The position numbers were made by a program, and so were the translations under genes. From NCBI GenBank assembly GCA_963790085.1, contig CAWBNH010000013.1:124001-188000 (forward strand): a stretch of DNA of 64,000 bases, in the 5' to 3' direction. How positions within the stretch are numbered: position 1 is the first letter of the stretch; each line of letters starts with the position of its first letter. Below, piece by piece: positions 25,351-33,305 of the stretch. Under the pieces are notes generated by a model. The model was not told the origin of the DNA. It was given only the letters and a program-made list of their open reading frames with translations, and did no database searches. The DNA comes from CAXMST01 sp963790085. Lineage in GTDB: Bacteria > Actinomycetota > Thermoleophilia > Solirubrobacterales > 70-9.

Positions 25351-27123
25351 ATGTTGGACCCGAGGATCTACCGAGCGGCCTTCCTGCCCGTCATCGCGGC
25401 GGTGGTCGTCCTCATGTTCTCGCTGGAACGGGCACCCGAGCCGCTGGAGGGGCCGATCAGCGCCCCGATCCTGAAGGGAAGGGAGAGCGCCCGCATCGCG
25501 CGCTCGCTGGCGGACCTGGCCCCGGAGCGCTCCCCCGGCTCACCGGGTGATCGCGCGGTGGCGAACGTGGTTCGGGAGCGGTTCGGCGCGGTGACCGGCG
25601 GAGAGCTCGGCGTCCAGACCTTCGAGACGAGCTACGAGGGCGAGACGGTCGAAGCCGAGAACGTGATCCTGACCCTCCCCGGCCGGCGGGCGGAGACGCT
25701 CCTGGTCGTCGCCGGCCGGGACTCAGAGGTTGGTCCGGGCGCGACAACCTCAGCCTCCGCCACCGCGACTCTGCTGAGCCTCGCCGACATCCTCGGCAGC
25801 TCGCGCCATGAGCGCACGATCGTGCTCGCCTCGGTGTCCGGCAGCGGCGACGGCGCGGACGGGGTCAGGCAGCTGACCGACCAGCTCGAGCTCGAGCGGG
25901 GCATCGAGGCTGCGATCGTCGTCTCACAGCCGGGAGTCGCCGACCGCGAGCCGCCGTTCGTCTTCCCCGGCCATGCCGATTCCGACAGCGCGCCCGCAAC
26001 GCTGATCGAGACCGCCGAGGCGATCGGCACCGTCCAGTTCGGCCGGCCGGCCTACCCGACCGATGCGTGGCTGGAGCTGACGCGACTGGCGCTACCCGTG
26101 GGCGTCGGGCTCGGCACCGCGCTCGCCGACGAGGGGATCGACGCGGTCACCGTCTCGGGATCTGGCGAGCGCCAGCCGGACCCGACCTCCTCGGCGCCTG
26201 AGGAGGTCTCGAGTGAGACGCTTTCGATGGCCGGAAACACCGCCCTGAACCTGGTGCTGACCCTCGATCAGCCCACCGCCAGCATTCCGGCTGACCCGGC
26301 CAGCTACCTGAAGGTGGGCGACAACCTGCTACCCGGGTGGACGTTGAGGCTGCTGGCGCTGGCCCTGGTGCTGCCCTCGCTGGTGGCCGGCGCCGACGCC
26401 TGGCTGCGCGACCGACGACGAAACGCGCGCACGACCCGGCGCTCGATCCCTTGGGTGCTCGAACGGGCCCTGCTGCCGCTGGCCGCGTTGCTGCTCACCT
26501 ACCTGATCGGCCTCGTCGGCCTGGTCGACAGACCCGGCTTCCCCTACGACCCGGGCCTGTTCTCAGCGGGGGCCGCCGGGCCGGTCGCGCTCGCAGCGAT
26601 CGCGCTCGGCGTCGCGCTCACCGCGCTCCTGATCAGGCCGCTGCGGACACCCCTGGGCGTCGAGCCGCAGACGCTCGCTGCGGCTGCGGGTATCGTCTCC
26701 GCGCTGAGCGTGCTCGGGATCTGGCTCGTGAACCCGTTCCTGGCGCTGCTGCTGACTCCGGCCGCTCACGTCTGGGTGCTCGGCGCAAGGGCTCAGGGGC
26801 CGCCGAGGCCGGTCGTGATCGGCACCGTGGCGCTCCTGGCCCTGGTGCCGGTGATCGCCGCCGGTGTCGAGGTCGCGGCGGCGCTGGACCTCGGGATCTC
26901 GGCCCCCTGGCACCTGCTGCTGTTGATCGAGAGCGGCCAGCTGAGCCCGCCCCTGGCCTTGCTCGGGTGCCTGTTGCTCGGTGGGCTGGTCTCCTGCGTG
27001 GTCGCCGCTGGAGCGGATTCCGGCCTCGAGCCGAGGGTCGATCCGGTGCCGCTGCGCGGCCCGAGCGGCTACGCGGGACCGGGCTCGCTGGGCGGCACGC
27101 CGTCGAGCCTGCCGCGGCGCTAG
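25351..27123 (+). CDS. membrane protein with degenerate M28 peptidase-like domain (GPAA1-like layout)
   Basis: A 590-residue protein. A signal-anchor helix lies at about 8-25. Residues ~40-310 follow the fold order of M28 zinc peptidases (LADLAPERSPGSPGDRAVANVVRERF, then LLVVAGRDSEVGPGATTSASATATLLSLADIL). However, the usual zinc-ligand segments (an H.D pair, then ANDNASG) read AGRDSE and ATTSAS, so the first His and second Asp are missing and peptidase activity is doubtful. About seven hydrophobic helices follow (325-560). An inactive M28-like ectodomain plus a multi-helix membrane part is the layout of the eukaryotic GPI transamidase subunit GPAA1. Its role here is unknown. Confidence 0.7.
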   Translation: MLDPRIYRAAFLPVIAAVVVLMFSLERAPEPLEGPISAPILKGRESARIARSLADLAPERSPGSPGDRAVANVVRERFGAVTGGELGVQTFETSYEGETVEAENVILTLPGRRAETLLVVAGRDSEVGPGATTSASATATLLSLADILGSSRHERTIVLASVSGSGDGADGVRQLTDQLELERGIEAAIVVSQPGVADREPPFVFPGHADSDSAPATLIETAEAIGTVQFGRPAYPTDAWLELTRLALPVGVGLGTALADEGIDAVTVSGSGERQPDPTSSAPEEVSSETLSMAGNTALNLVLTLDQPTASIPADPASYLKVGDNLLPGWTLRLLALALVLPSLVAGADAWLRDRRRNARTTRRSIPWVLERALLPLAALLLTYLIGLVGLVDRPGFPYDPGLFSAGAAGPVALAAIALGVALTALLIRPLRTPLGVEPQTLAAAAGIVSALSVLGIWLVNPFLALLLTPAAHVWVLGARAQGPPRPVVIGTVALLALVPVIAAGVEVAAALDLGISAPWHLLLLIESGQLSPPLALLGCLLLGGLVSCVVAAGADSGLEPRVDPVPLRGPSGYAGPGSLGGTPSSLPRR

Positions 27124-27278
27124 CGGCGGCCGCAGGAGGCCGACTAGACGAAGGGCCAGGACGCGGACTGGGGCTAAAGCAAACGGGCGCCCAGCCGATT
27201 CAGAGCCTAGAACCATTCTGTGTTCTGTGTTTGCAAGGGACTACGACAGTCCTACATCACAACCGAAGAAGTGCGGTG
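27124..27278. promoter_or_regulatory. AT-richer intergenic segment with direct repeat and hairpin before the FlgM-like gene
   Basis: From about 27180 the base composition drops well below that of the surroundings. It holds the tandem 7-mer TTCTGTG TTCTGTG (27216-27229) and a perfect GGACT/AGTCC hairpin (27238-27252, loop ACGAC). These could be a promoter and operator for the small gene at 27279; no standard -10 box is obvious. Confidence 0.4.
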
Positions 27279-27473
27279 ATGCTGATGCGTGCCAATATTG
27301 ATCACCTCGACCATGTCCATCGCCGGGTGGCGAAGGGCGAGTACCGGGTCAACTCCCCGCGAGTAGCCGCAGCGATGCTCCAGCGGATCGGAGCGATCGT
27401 GCTCGACCGCGAGGTCAGCGGCTCAGCTGATCGTGGCCGAGTGCCGGTAGCGAGCGGCCATCGTCACGCCTGA
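27279..27473 (+). CDS. FlgM-like small anti-sigma-factor candidate
   Basis: A 64-residue protein. The middle, VAKGEYRVNSPRVAAAMLQRIG, fits the FlgM pattern (G.Y.v....vA..ml) that binds a flagellar-type sigma factor. There is no other flagellar gene in the window. ATG at 27279 follows an in-frame GTG at 27276, and either could start. Its last 59 nt overlap the 3' end of thiL on the opposite strand, so the C-terminal tail (SADRGRVPVASGHRHA) is set by a double-coding stretch. The family call is moderate because the protein is short. Confidence 0.55.
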   Translation: MLMRANIDHLDHVHRRVAKGEYRVNSPRVAAAMLQRIGAIVLDREVSGSADRGRVPVASGHRHA

Positions 27474-28407
27474 GCTCGAGCCCATGGCCTGAGCCGACCC
27501 GGCCGATCTCGGCCAGGCGGCAGCCGATTCTGCTCAGCGCCTCGCCCGCCGCGGCAACCCGCCCGGCGGGCAGGGCGCAGAGCAGCTCGTAGTCCTCGCC
27601 ACCGAGCACGAGCTCGTGCGCGCCGCGGTCGAGGGCGTCGGCGACCTGATCGACACCGGCGGCGATCGGCACCCGATCGATCTCGATCTCGATCGCGACG
27701 CCGGATGCCGCCGCGAGCTGCTCGGCATCGGCGCCGAGCCCGTCGGAGAGATCGATCATCGCCCTCGCCCCCGCCCGGGCCAGGGCAGCGCCCTCGGCAA
27801 GCCGGGGCATCGGCCACAGCTGCCGGTCGACCAGCGCTGCAATCCGATCGCCGGCCGGCGAAGCCGCAGCGTCAGGCCGCTCGAGCAGCAGCAGGCCGGC
27901 GGCCGCTGCGCCGAGCTCGCCGGTCACGCAGACCACGTCTCCCGGCTCGGCGCCCCGTCTGCCGACCAGGTCCTCCGCGGCGGCGGCGTGGCCGACCACC
28001 GTCACCGCGAGCGCCAGCGCCGGCGCCCTGGTGAGGTCGCCGCCCAGCACCTCGACGCCGGTGCGTGCAGCGCAGTCGGCGAGCCCATCGACGACCGCCA
28101 GGGTCGCCTCCCGATCGAGGTCATCCGGCTTCCCGAGCCAGACGTAGGCCTCGCCCGGCTCCGCCCCCATCGCTGCGAGATCGCTGAGCGCGGTCGCGAG
28201 GGCCTTGTGGCCGGCGGCCTTCGGGGGGCACCACTCGCGCCGGAAGTGGACCCCGTCGACGAGCGCATCGATGCTCGTCGCCGTGGCGCCCTCGGGGACG
28301 GTGACCGCCGCGTCGTCGCCGATCCCGATCAGATGCGGGCCGGCGGCGGCTGGGCGGAGCCGCTCACGGATCGCGGCGATCAGGTCGAACTCGGGGGAGC
28401 TCCGCAT
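27415..28407 (-). CDS. thiL: thiamine-monophosphate kinase
   Basis: A 330-residue enzyme that phosphorylates thiamine monophosphate to the active cofactor thiamine diphosphate. It shows the AIR-synthase/ThiL fold: IGIGDDAAVTVPEG near the start (metal-binding aspartates), DALVDGVHFR, ALSDLAAMGAEP, VLGGDLTRAP, IDLSDGLGADAEQLA and GGEDYELLCAL. The ATG at 28407 gives the standard N-terminus; an upstream GTG at 28461 would add 18 residues. No thiamine riboswitch or other thi gene is nearby. Confidence 0.92.
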   Translation of the reverse strand: MRSSPEFDLIAAIRERLRPAAAGPHLIGIGDDAAVTVPEGATATSIDALVDGVHFRREWCPPKAAGHKALATALSDLAAMGAEPGEAYVWLGKPDDLDREATLAVVDGLADCAARTGVEVLGGDLTRAPALALAVTVVGHAAAAEDLVGRRGAEPGDVVCVTGELGAAAAGLLLLERPDAAASPAGDRIAALVDRQLWPMPRLAEGAALARAGARAMIDLSDGLGADAEQLAAASGVAIEIEIDRVPIAAGVDQVADALDRGAHELVLGGEDYELLCALPAGRVAAAGEALSRIGCRLAEIGRVGSGHGLELRRDDGRSLPALGHDQLSR

Positions 28408-28472
28408 CTGGGGCTCGAGCGGCACGACTCCATTCAAGCGCCGTTCACCGATCCCGTCCACCCCGGCGACGG

Positions 28473-29747
28473 TCAGACCGGGACCGCGTTGACGGCCTGA
28501 AAGAGCGTCAGGGCGATCGTCGCGGCGATCAGCCAGCGATCACGCGAGACCGCGGCAAGCGGCAACAGCCAGATCACGTACCAGGGAACCAGCCAGGCGG
28601 TCGCCACCAGCAGTCCGAACGCCCCCCAGCCGGCGGCTCGGATCCAGTCGGCTCCGCGAACGACCCAGGCGAGCAGGGCGAGCAGGGCGGCCACGTAGAG
28701 CGCCGCGAGCAGGTAGCGGACCGGGTCAACACCGACGTCGAAGACGCGCGAGAGGGTCCCCGGAACGCTCCAGCGGCTGACCGTGCGCTGATTCTCGCCG
28801 GCGACGTCGAGCGCCGAGCCTGCCTCGGGGCCGAAGATCAGCAGCGCCAGCGCCAGCAACGCGGCGCCGGCTCCGACCATGCCGGCGAACAGCCGCCCGC
28901 GGCGCTCGGCGCCGGCGATCGCGAACGGCGCGTACAGCCCGCCCGCCGCCTTGACCGCAATCGAGGCGACGAAGGCGACGCCGGCGGTGGCGGGCAGCGC
29001 GCAGAGCAGCGCCAAGGCCCCGGCGAGCGCCAGCGCGACCATCAGGCCGTCGTTGTGCCCGCCGCCGACGACGTGGACGAGCACCAGGGGGTTGAGGGCG
29101 ACGAAAGCCGCCGCCGGGGCACCGGCCAGGCCACGGAGCCGGGCGATCCGCGCGGTGATCACGGCGACCGCGGCGACCGAGAGGCCGGCGATCAGCTTCA
29201 GCGACCAGAGTGCGAAGCCAACCCCGATCGCGGCGAGCGGGTAGCTCAGCAGGGTGAACAAGGGCCCGTAGACGCTGACCGCGAAGCGGAAGTCGTCGAC
29301 CCGGCTGGCGGCCTCGTCGGCGGGGATCGCGGCCGGGGCGAACTCATAGGGGTTGAGGCCCTGCTCGGCTCCGAGCCGGCCGTAGGCGATGTAGCTGAAC
29401 AGGTCGAGCGAGAGCAGCGGCGGGGCGAGCGTGAAGATCGCCAGGAGGACCGCGATCAGTGCCCAGAGCGCGCGGCTCGCCCGCTCGTCGACCGTGAGCC
29501 AGAGCAGGGCCCAGGCGCCGATCGCCAGGTAGAGCAGCGCCAGAAACAGGCCGGGCGAGATCCCGAGCCCGTCGCCGAACACGCCGAGGATCCAGCGGGG
29601 CGCATCGTCGGCCGCCGCGGGAACCAGGTCGGCTCCCGCCGCGGCGAGCAGCGCGGCAGAGACCGCGAGCACGATCGCCGCGAGCGGCGCCCCCCACCCG
29701 ACGGCCCGCTCCACCGCCGGCTCGCTGACCCCAGTTCTCCGATCCAT
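28473..29747 (-). CDS. GT-C type membrane glycosyltransferase (GT87/DUF2029-like)
   Basis: A 424-residue polytopic protein with about eleven to twelve helices. A conserved loop after the third or fourth helix (SLDLFSYIAYGRLGAEQGLNPYEFAPAAI) is the hallmark of the polyprenyl-phosphomannose-dependent mannosyltransferase relatives (MptA/MptB, GT87): Asp within LDLFSY and the GxNPY motif. A later GGGHNDGLMVALALAG segment is also typical. It probably adds mannose or another hexose to a lipid-linked glycan on the outer face. The ATG at 29747 is preceded by GGGAGAG; TACGCT at about 29759-29764 may be its -10 box. It is divergent from the HAD gene. Confidence 0.8.
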   Translation of the reverse strand: MDRRTGVSEPAVERAVGWGAPLAAIVLAVSAALLAAAGADLVPAAADDAPRWILGVFGDGLGISPGLFLALLYLAIGAWALLWLTVDERASRALWALIAVLLAIFTLAPPLLSLDLFSYIAYGRLGAEQGLNPYEFAPAAIPADEAASRVDDFRFAVSVYGPLFTLLSYPLAAIGVGFALWSLKLIAGLSVAAVAVITARIARLRGLAGAPAAAFVALNPLVLVHVVGGGHNDGLMVALALAGALALLCALPATAGVAFVASIAVKAAGGLYAPFAIAGAERRGRLFAGMVGAGAALLALALLIFGPEAGSALDVAGENQRTVSRWSVPGTLSRVFDVGVDPVRYLLAALYVAALLALLAWVVRGADWIRAAGWGAFGLLVATAWLVPWYVIWLLPLAAVSRDRWLIAATIALTLFQAVNAVPV

Positions 29748-29834
29748 CTCTCCCGAGCAGCGTACGCTGCCGCCGGCACGCAGCAGCCCGCGTCGACGGA
29801 GACGGGGCCCGGCGCCCGTCCGCCAACCGCGACA

Positions 29835-30473
29835 ATGCCGGCCGTGCGACGCGCCGTCTTCATCGACGCCCTCGGAACGATGCTCTGGCTCGAGGCTCCC
29901 TGGGAGCGGATCGACCCCTCGGCCGTGCTCGGGATCGAGCCCGATCGCGTTCGCGCCGCGTTCATCGCCGAGATGGCCTACTACATGGCGCACACCGAGC
30001 AGGGACGCGACCCCGACTCGTTGGCCGAGCTGCGACGGCGCTGCGCCGCTGTGCTCTCACGGGAGCTCGGGCGCGAGATCAGCGTCGCGACGATGATGGA
30101 TGCACTCCACTTCCATCCCTACGACGACGCGATCCCGGCCCTGCAGTCCCTGCGCGGAGCTGGGATCCGCCTGGTCTGCGTCTCGAACTGGGACTGCTCG
30201 CTGCCCGGCGTCCTCGCCCGGCTCGGACTCGGGGTCGAGCTCGACGGTGTCGTCAGCTCCGCGACCGCCGGCGCCCGCAAGCCCGACCCCGCGATCTTCG
30301 CCCCGGCCCTCGCGATCGCCGGCTGCCCGGCCTCCGAGGCGCTGCACGTCGGCGACAGCGCCGACGACGTGACGGCCGCGCGTGGCGCGGGCATCGACGT
30401 GCTGAGGCTGGACCGCGGCGGGGCCGGCGACATCTCGTCGCTGACCGAGATCAGCGACCATCTCGGCCGATGA
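29835..30473 (+). CDS. HAD-superfamily hydrolase
   Basis: A 212-residue phosphatase-like protein. Motif I is altered: the usual DxDGT reads IDALGTML, keeping the nucleophile Asp but replacing the second Asp, which normally protonates the leaving group, with Leu-Gly spacing (DALGT). Motif II is VCVSNWD, motif III is Lys in ARKPDPAIF, and motif IV is HVGDSADDVTAARGAG. DALGT in place of DxDGT is a known variant in HAD hydrolases. The stop overlaps the start of the CPBP gene (ATGA at 30470-30473). The substrate is unknown. Confidence 0.85.
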   Translation: MPAVRRAVFIDALGTMLWLEAPWERIDPSAVLGIEPDRVRAAFIAEMAYYMAHTEQGRDPDSLAELRRRCAAVLSRELGREISVATMMDALHFHPYDDAIPALQSLRGAGIRLVCVSNWDCSLPGVLARLGLGVELDGVVSSATAGARKPDPAIFAPALAIAGCPASEALHVGDSADDVTAARGAGIDVLRLDRGGAGDISSLTEISDHLGR

Positions 30474-31261
30474 GCACCGTGCCGGAAGCCGAGCAAGCCG
30501 AGAATCCGACCTCCGACCTCCTGCCGAGCGGGGACGGCTACGTCGGGGTGCCGCGGACCGCCGTCGGGGTCCGCGAGATCGTCATCGCCGTCCTGGTGGT
30601 GATCGGGATCTCGATCGCCGGCTTCGTCGTCGTCGCTCTGTTCGACCCGTCGCTCACCTCCAGCGGCGGCGACGAGCTCTCCGACGGCGGCGCGCTCGTC
30701 CTGCAGGCCTTCACGGTGCTCGGCTTCGTCGTCGCGGCGTTCGCGGCAACGATGATGGCCAACCGAGACGATCTGGCCGACGCCGCCCGGCGGCTCGGGA
30801 TACGGCCGTTCGGGCCGCGGATCGTCGTCACGCTGCTGATCGCGATCGCGAGCTACCTGTTTCTCGCCGCGGTTATCGCGGGCCTGCTCCAACCCAGGCA
30901 GGAGGACATCGCCGAGACCCTGGGCGCCGACGAGGACGCGACGCTGGCGGTGACGATCGCCGCCGGCGTGCTGATCGTCGCCGGTGCGGCGATCGGCGAG
31001 GAGCTCTTCTTCCGGGGTCTGGTGTTCGGCGGAATCCGCCAGCGAATGGCGCTCTGGCCGGCGGCGCTGATCTCGGGGGTCATCTTCGGGCTCCCGCATC
31101 TGCCCACCGGTGATCTCGCCGTCGGGCTCCAGCTGGCGGTGTTCGGGGCGGTGCTGGCCTGGGCCTATGAGCGCAGCGGGACGCTCTGGGCTCCGATCAC
31201 GCTGCACGCGCTCAACAACACGCTCGCCTTCCTGGTCCTGATCGACGTGATCAAGATCTGA
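30470..31261 (+). CDS. CPBP-family intramembrane metalloprotease
   Basis: A 263-residue protein with about seven helices and a 35-residue cytoplasmic N-terminus. The three family motifs are present: GEELFFRGL (EExxxR), FGLPHL (His ligand) and the final HALNN. Related bacterial proteins (CAAX-protease and bacteriocin-processing, CPBP) cleave or protect membrane peptides. It is translationally coupled to the HAD hydrolase. The target is unknown. Confidence 0.88.
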   Translation: MSTVPEAEQAENPTSDLLPSGDGYVGVPRTAVGVREIVIAVLVVIGISIAGFVVVALFDPSLTSSGGDELSDGGALVLQAFTVLGFVVAAFAATMMANRDDLADAARRLGIRPFGPRIVVTLLIAIASYLFLAAVIAGLLQPRQEDIAETLGADEDATLAVTIAAGVLIVAGAAIGEELFFRGLVFGGIRQRMALWPAALISGVIFGLPHLPTGDLAVGLQLAVFGAVLAWAYERSGTLWAPITLHALNNTLAFLVLIDVIKI

Positions 31262-31302
31262 CCCTGGATCCGGCTCGACCTCCCAACCGGGGGGCGAGGA
31301 AC

Positions 31303-31308
31303 TAGACT
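31303..31308 (+). promoter_or_regulatory. -10 box TAGACT, leaderless arrangement
   Basis: TAGACT ends 7 nt before the ATG at 31316 of the L,D-transpeptidase gene, which supports that ATG as the true start despite the later frameshift. Confidence 0.5.
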
Positions 31309-31315
31309 GAACGCC

Positions 31316-32363
31316 ATGATTCGCCGTTCACGCTGGGGGGTCATGCTCGCTCTCAGCGCGGCGTTCCTCGCACTGGGCGGTGGCTCCGCAGCGGCAGGGG
31401 CACAGGCACCGGCCGCCGGGGCGGGGGGTTCGGTTGCCCAGGCTGAGCCCAACACGAAGGCCGGCGGCCCGGCGGCCCGAGCAGCCGGCGGTTCGCGAGT
31501 CCCGCCTCAGGCTGCGGCTCAAGGGACTCAGCGGCGGTCGGCTCAAGGTCGGGGACCGGTTCACCGCCGCCGGCACGCTCGCACCCTTCGTCAAGGGGGA
31601 GCGCGTGACCCTGATCGTGCGCCGCGGAACGAAGACGATCAAGCGCAAGGTCGTCACCCCGAAGTTGAAGCGGGGATCGAACTTCAGCCGGTTCTCGATC
31701 TCTCAGAAGCAGACCCGGCCCGGCCGCTACTCGGTCCAGGCGATCCACAAGCGCAGCTCGAAGCTGACCTTCGCCCAGGACCGGACCAAGGGCTTCAAGA
31801 TCAAGTACCCCGCCCTGCGGCAGGGCAACAGGAGCACGACCGTGCGCCTCTTCAACAACCTGCTCGCCAGGCTCGGCTACGTCAACGACCGGGGCAAGAG
31901 CTTCGACTCGGCCACGGCGAGGGCAGTGCTCGCGTTCCGCAAGGTCAACGGCATGGCCTGGAACAGCAAGGCCAGCGGCAAGATCTTCAAGCGGCTCGCC
32001 AAGGGCGCCGGCGGCTACAGGGTCAAGCATCCCGGCTCCGGCAAGCACGTCGAGCTCGACATCTCCAGGCAGGTGCTGGTCCTCGCCAAGGGCGACAAGG
32101 TGAAGGGCGTCTACCACACCTCGACCGGCGCCTCGGCGACGCCGACGCCGCTCGGCACCTGGCGCTTCTACCGCAAGGAGCCCGGCTTCAACAGCCTCGG
32201 GATGTACTACTCGGTCTACTGGAACCGCGGCTACGCGACCCACGGATACAAGTCGGTCCCCAACTACCCGGCCAGCCACGGCTGCGCCCGCAACCCGATC
32301 CCCGACTCGAAGCACATCTACGACTGGATCGACCTCGGCGATCTGATCCACGTCGATCGCTGA
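31316..32363 (+). pseudogene. L,D-transpeptidase (YkuD) with a frameshift after the signal peptide
   Basis: The signal peptide (MIRRSRWGVMLALSAAFLAL) and a linker are in one frame to about 31500. The rest continues one frame away as RLRLRLKGLSGGRLKVGDRF. Adding one base in the CCC run at 31500-31503 joins them into about 349 residues. The body has a peptidoglycan-binding-like segment (RLFNNLLARLGYVNDRGKSFDSAT) and a C-terminal YkuD domain with the catalytic SHGCARNP. Such enzymes form 3-3 crosslinks in peptidoglycan. A single missing C is either a sequence error or a real inactivating mutation. Confidence 0.75.
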
Positions 32364-32393
32364 GCCGGCGGCGGGCCCGGACTGTCGACCGCA

Positions 32394-32399
32394 TACGAT
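32394..32399 (+). promoter_or_regulatory. -10 box TACGAT of pyrE, leaderless arrangement
   Basis: TACGAT ends 8 nt before the GTG at 32408 and supports that GTG as the pyrE start. Confidence 0.5.
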
Positions 32400-32407
32400 C
32401 CGGCACC

Positions 32408-32965
32408 GTGGCCGACCCCCGCCAGACCCTGATCGACGAGCTCCGCGAGCATGCGCTGGTGATCGGCGAGGTGACGCTGACCAGCGGCAAGACCGCCACC
32501 TACTACGTCGACGCGAAGCGGGCGATCCTGCGCCAGCCCGCCTTCGGGGCCCTCGGTGAGCTCGTCTCGGCGCGGGCCAGGGAGCTCGGGGCCCGCGCCG
32601 TCGGCGGGATGACGATGGGCGCCGACCCGATCGCAAGCGCCGCCCTGGCGGGCTCACACGGCGGCGATCTGCTCGCCTTCTTCGTTCGCAAGGACAAGAA
32701 GCAGCACGGCCTCCAGCGCTGGGTCGAGGGCCCGTTGCTCGAGCCGGGTACGCCGGTCCTGATCGTCGAGGACGTGGTCACCACCGGCGGCTCGACCGTG
32801 CAGGCGATCGAGCGCTGTCGCGAGCAGGGGCTCGAGATCCGTGGCACCGTCTCGGTCCTCGATCGCCTCGCCGGCGGCGCCGAGGCGATCGAGGCGGCCG
32901 GCGGCGGCGCCTACACGCCGCTGGCGACGATCGACGACATCTACCCCAACCGCCCCGACGCGTGA
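32408..32965 (+). CDS. pyrE: orotate phosphoribosyltransferase
   Basis: A 185-residue enzyme that adds PRPP to orotate in pyrimidine synthesis. The PRPP-binding loop is LIVEDVVTTGGST (about residues 118-130). The region FFVRKDKKQHGLQRWVEGP has the flexible catalytic loop, and LTSGKTATYYVDAKR near the N-terminus binds orotate. The GTG start removes an artificial N-terminal fusion with the L,D-transpeptidase frame. The stop codon lies in one arm of an inverted repeat. No other pyr gene is adjacent. Confidence 0.92.
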   Translation: MADPRQTLIDELREHALVIGEVTLTSGKTATYYVDAKRAILRQPAFGALGELVSARARELGARAVGGMTMGADPIASAALAGSHGGDLLAFFVRKDKKQHGLQRWVEGPLLEPGTPVLIVEDVVTTGGSTVQAIERCREQGLEIRGTVSVLDRLAGGAEAIEAAGGGAYTPLATIDDIYPNRPDA

Positions 32966-33001
32966 ACGGTTAAGCGGGCCGGAGCACACCCAACCGTTCA
33001 C
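32962..33001 (+). terminator. 10-bp inverted repeat overlapping the pyrE stop
   Basis: GTGAACGGTT at 32962-32971 pairs perfectly with AACCGTTCAC at 32992-33001 around a 20-nt loop. It contains the pyrE stop codon and separates pyrE from the convergent tRNA. The loop is long for a terminator, so an operator or RNA-stability element is possible. Confidence 0.4.
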
Positions 33002-33028
33002 CGACGCCGCGCGGGCGCCCCCGGGCAA

Positions 33029-33102
<74 letters not shown>

Positions 33103-33305
33103 CTCGGGGCAGATTACCGCTCTAGCAAGCGGGTTCGGGAGTTCGGTGATCGGCGTCGACGGCGTCCCGGGGCGGCGAGATCGGGCACCAGTGACCGTTA
33201 GTGACCAATGGAGGCCCGAAATGCCGCGGTTCGGCCCGGATGACCTGCGCGATTCACTCGCCCTACGCGGTCGGATGAAGCGCCGCATCAGCTGCGACCC
33301 AGCCC
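33103..33305. other. 203-nt gap with no gene
   Basis: Nothing coding is seen between the tRNA and the ELWxxDGT-repeat gene. The only notable item is AGTGACC repeated at 33189-33206 as AGTGACC GTT AGTGACC, a possible protein-binding site, though that reading is weak. Confidence 0.4.

Noticed and set aside
27415..28461. TPP riboswitch upstream of thiL
   Set aside because: No conserved CUGAGA or thi-box elements were found upstream of the start.
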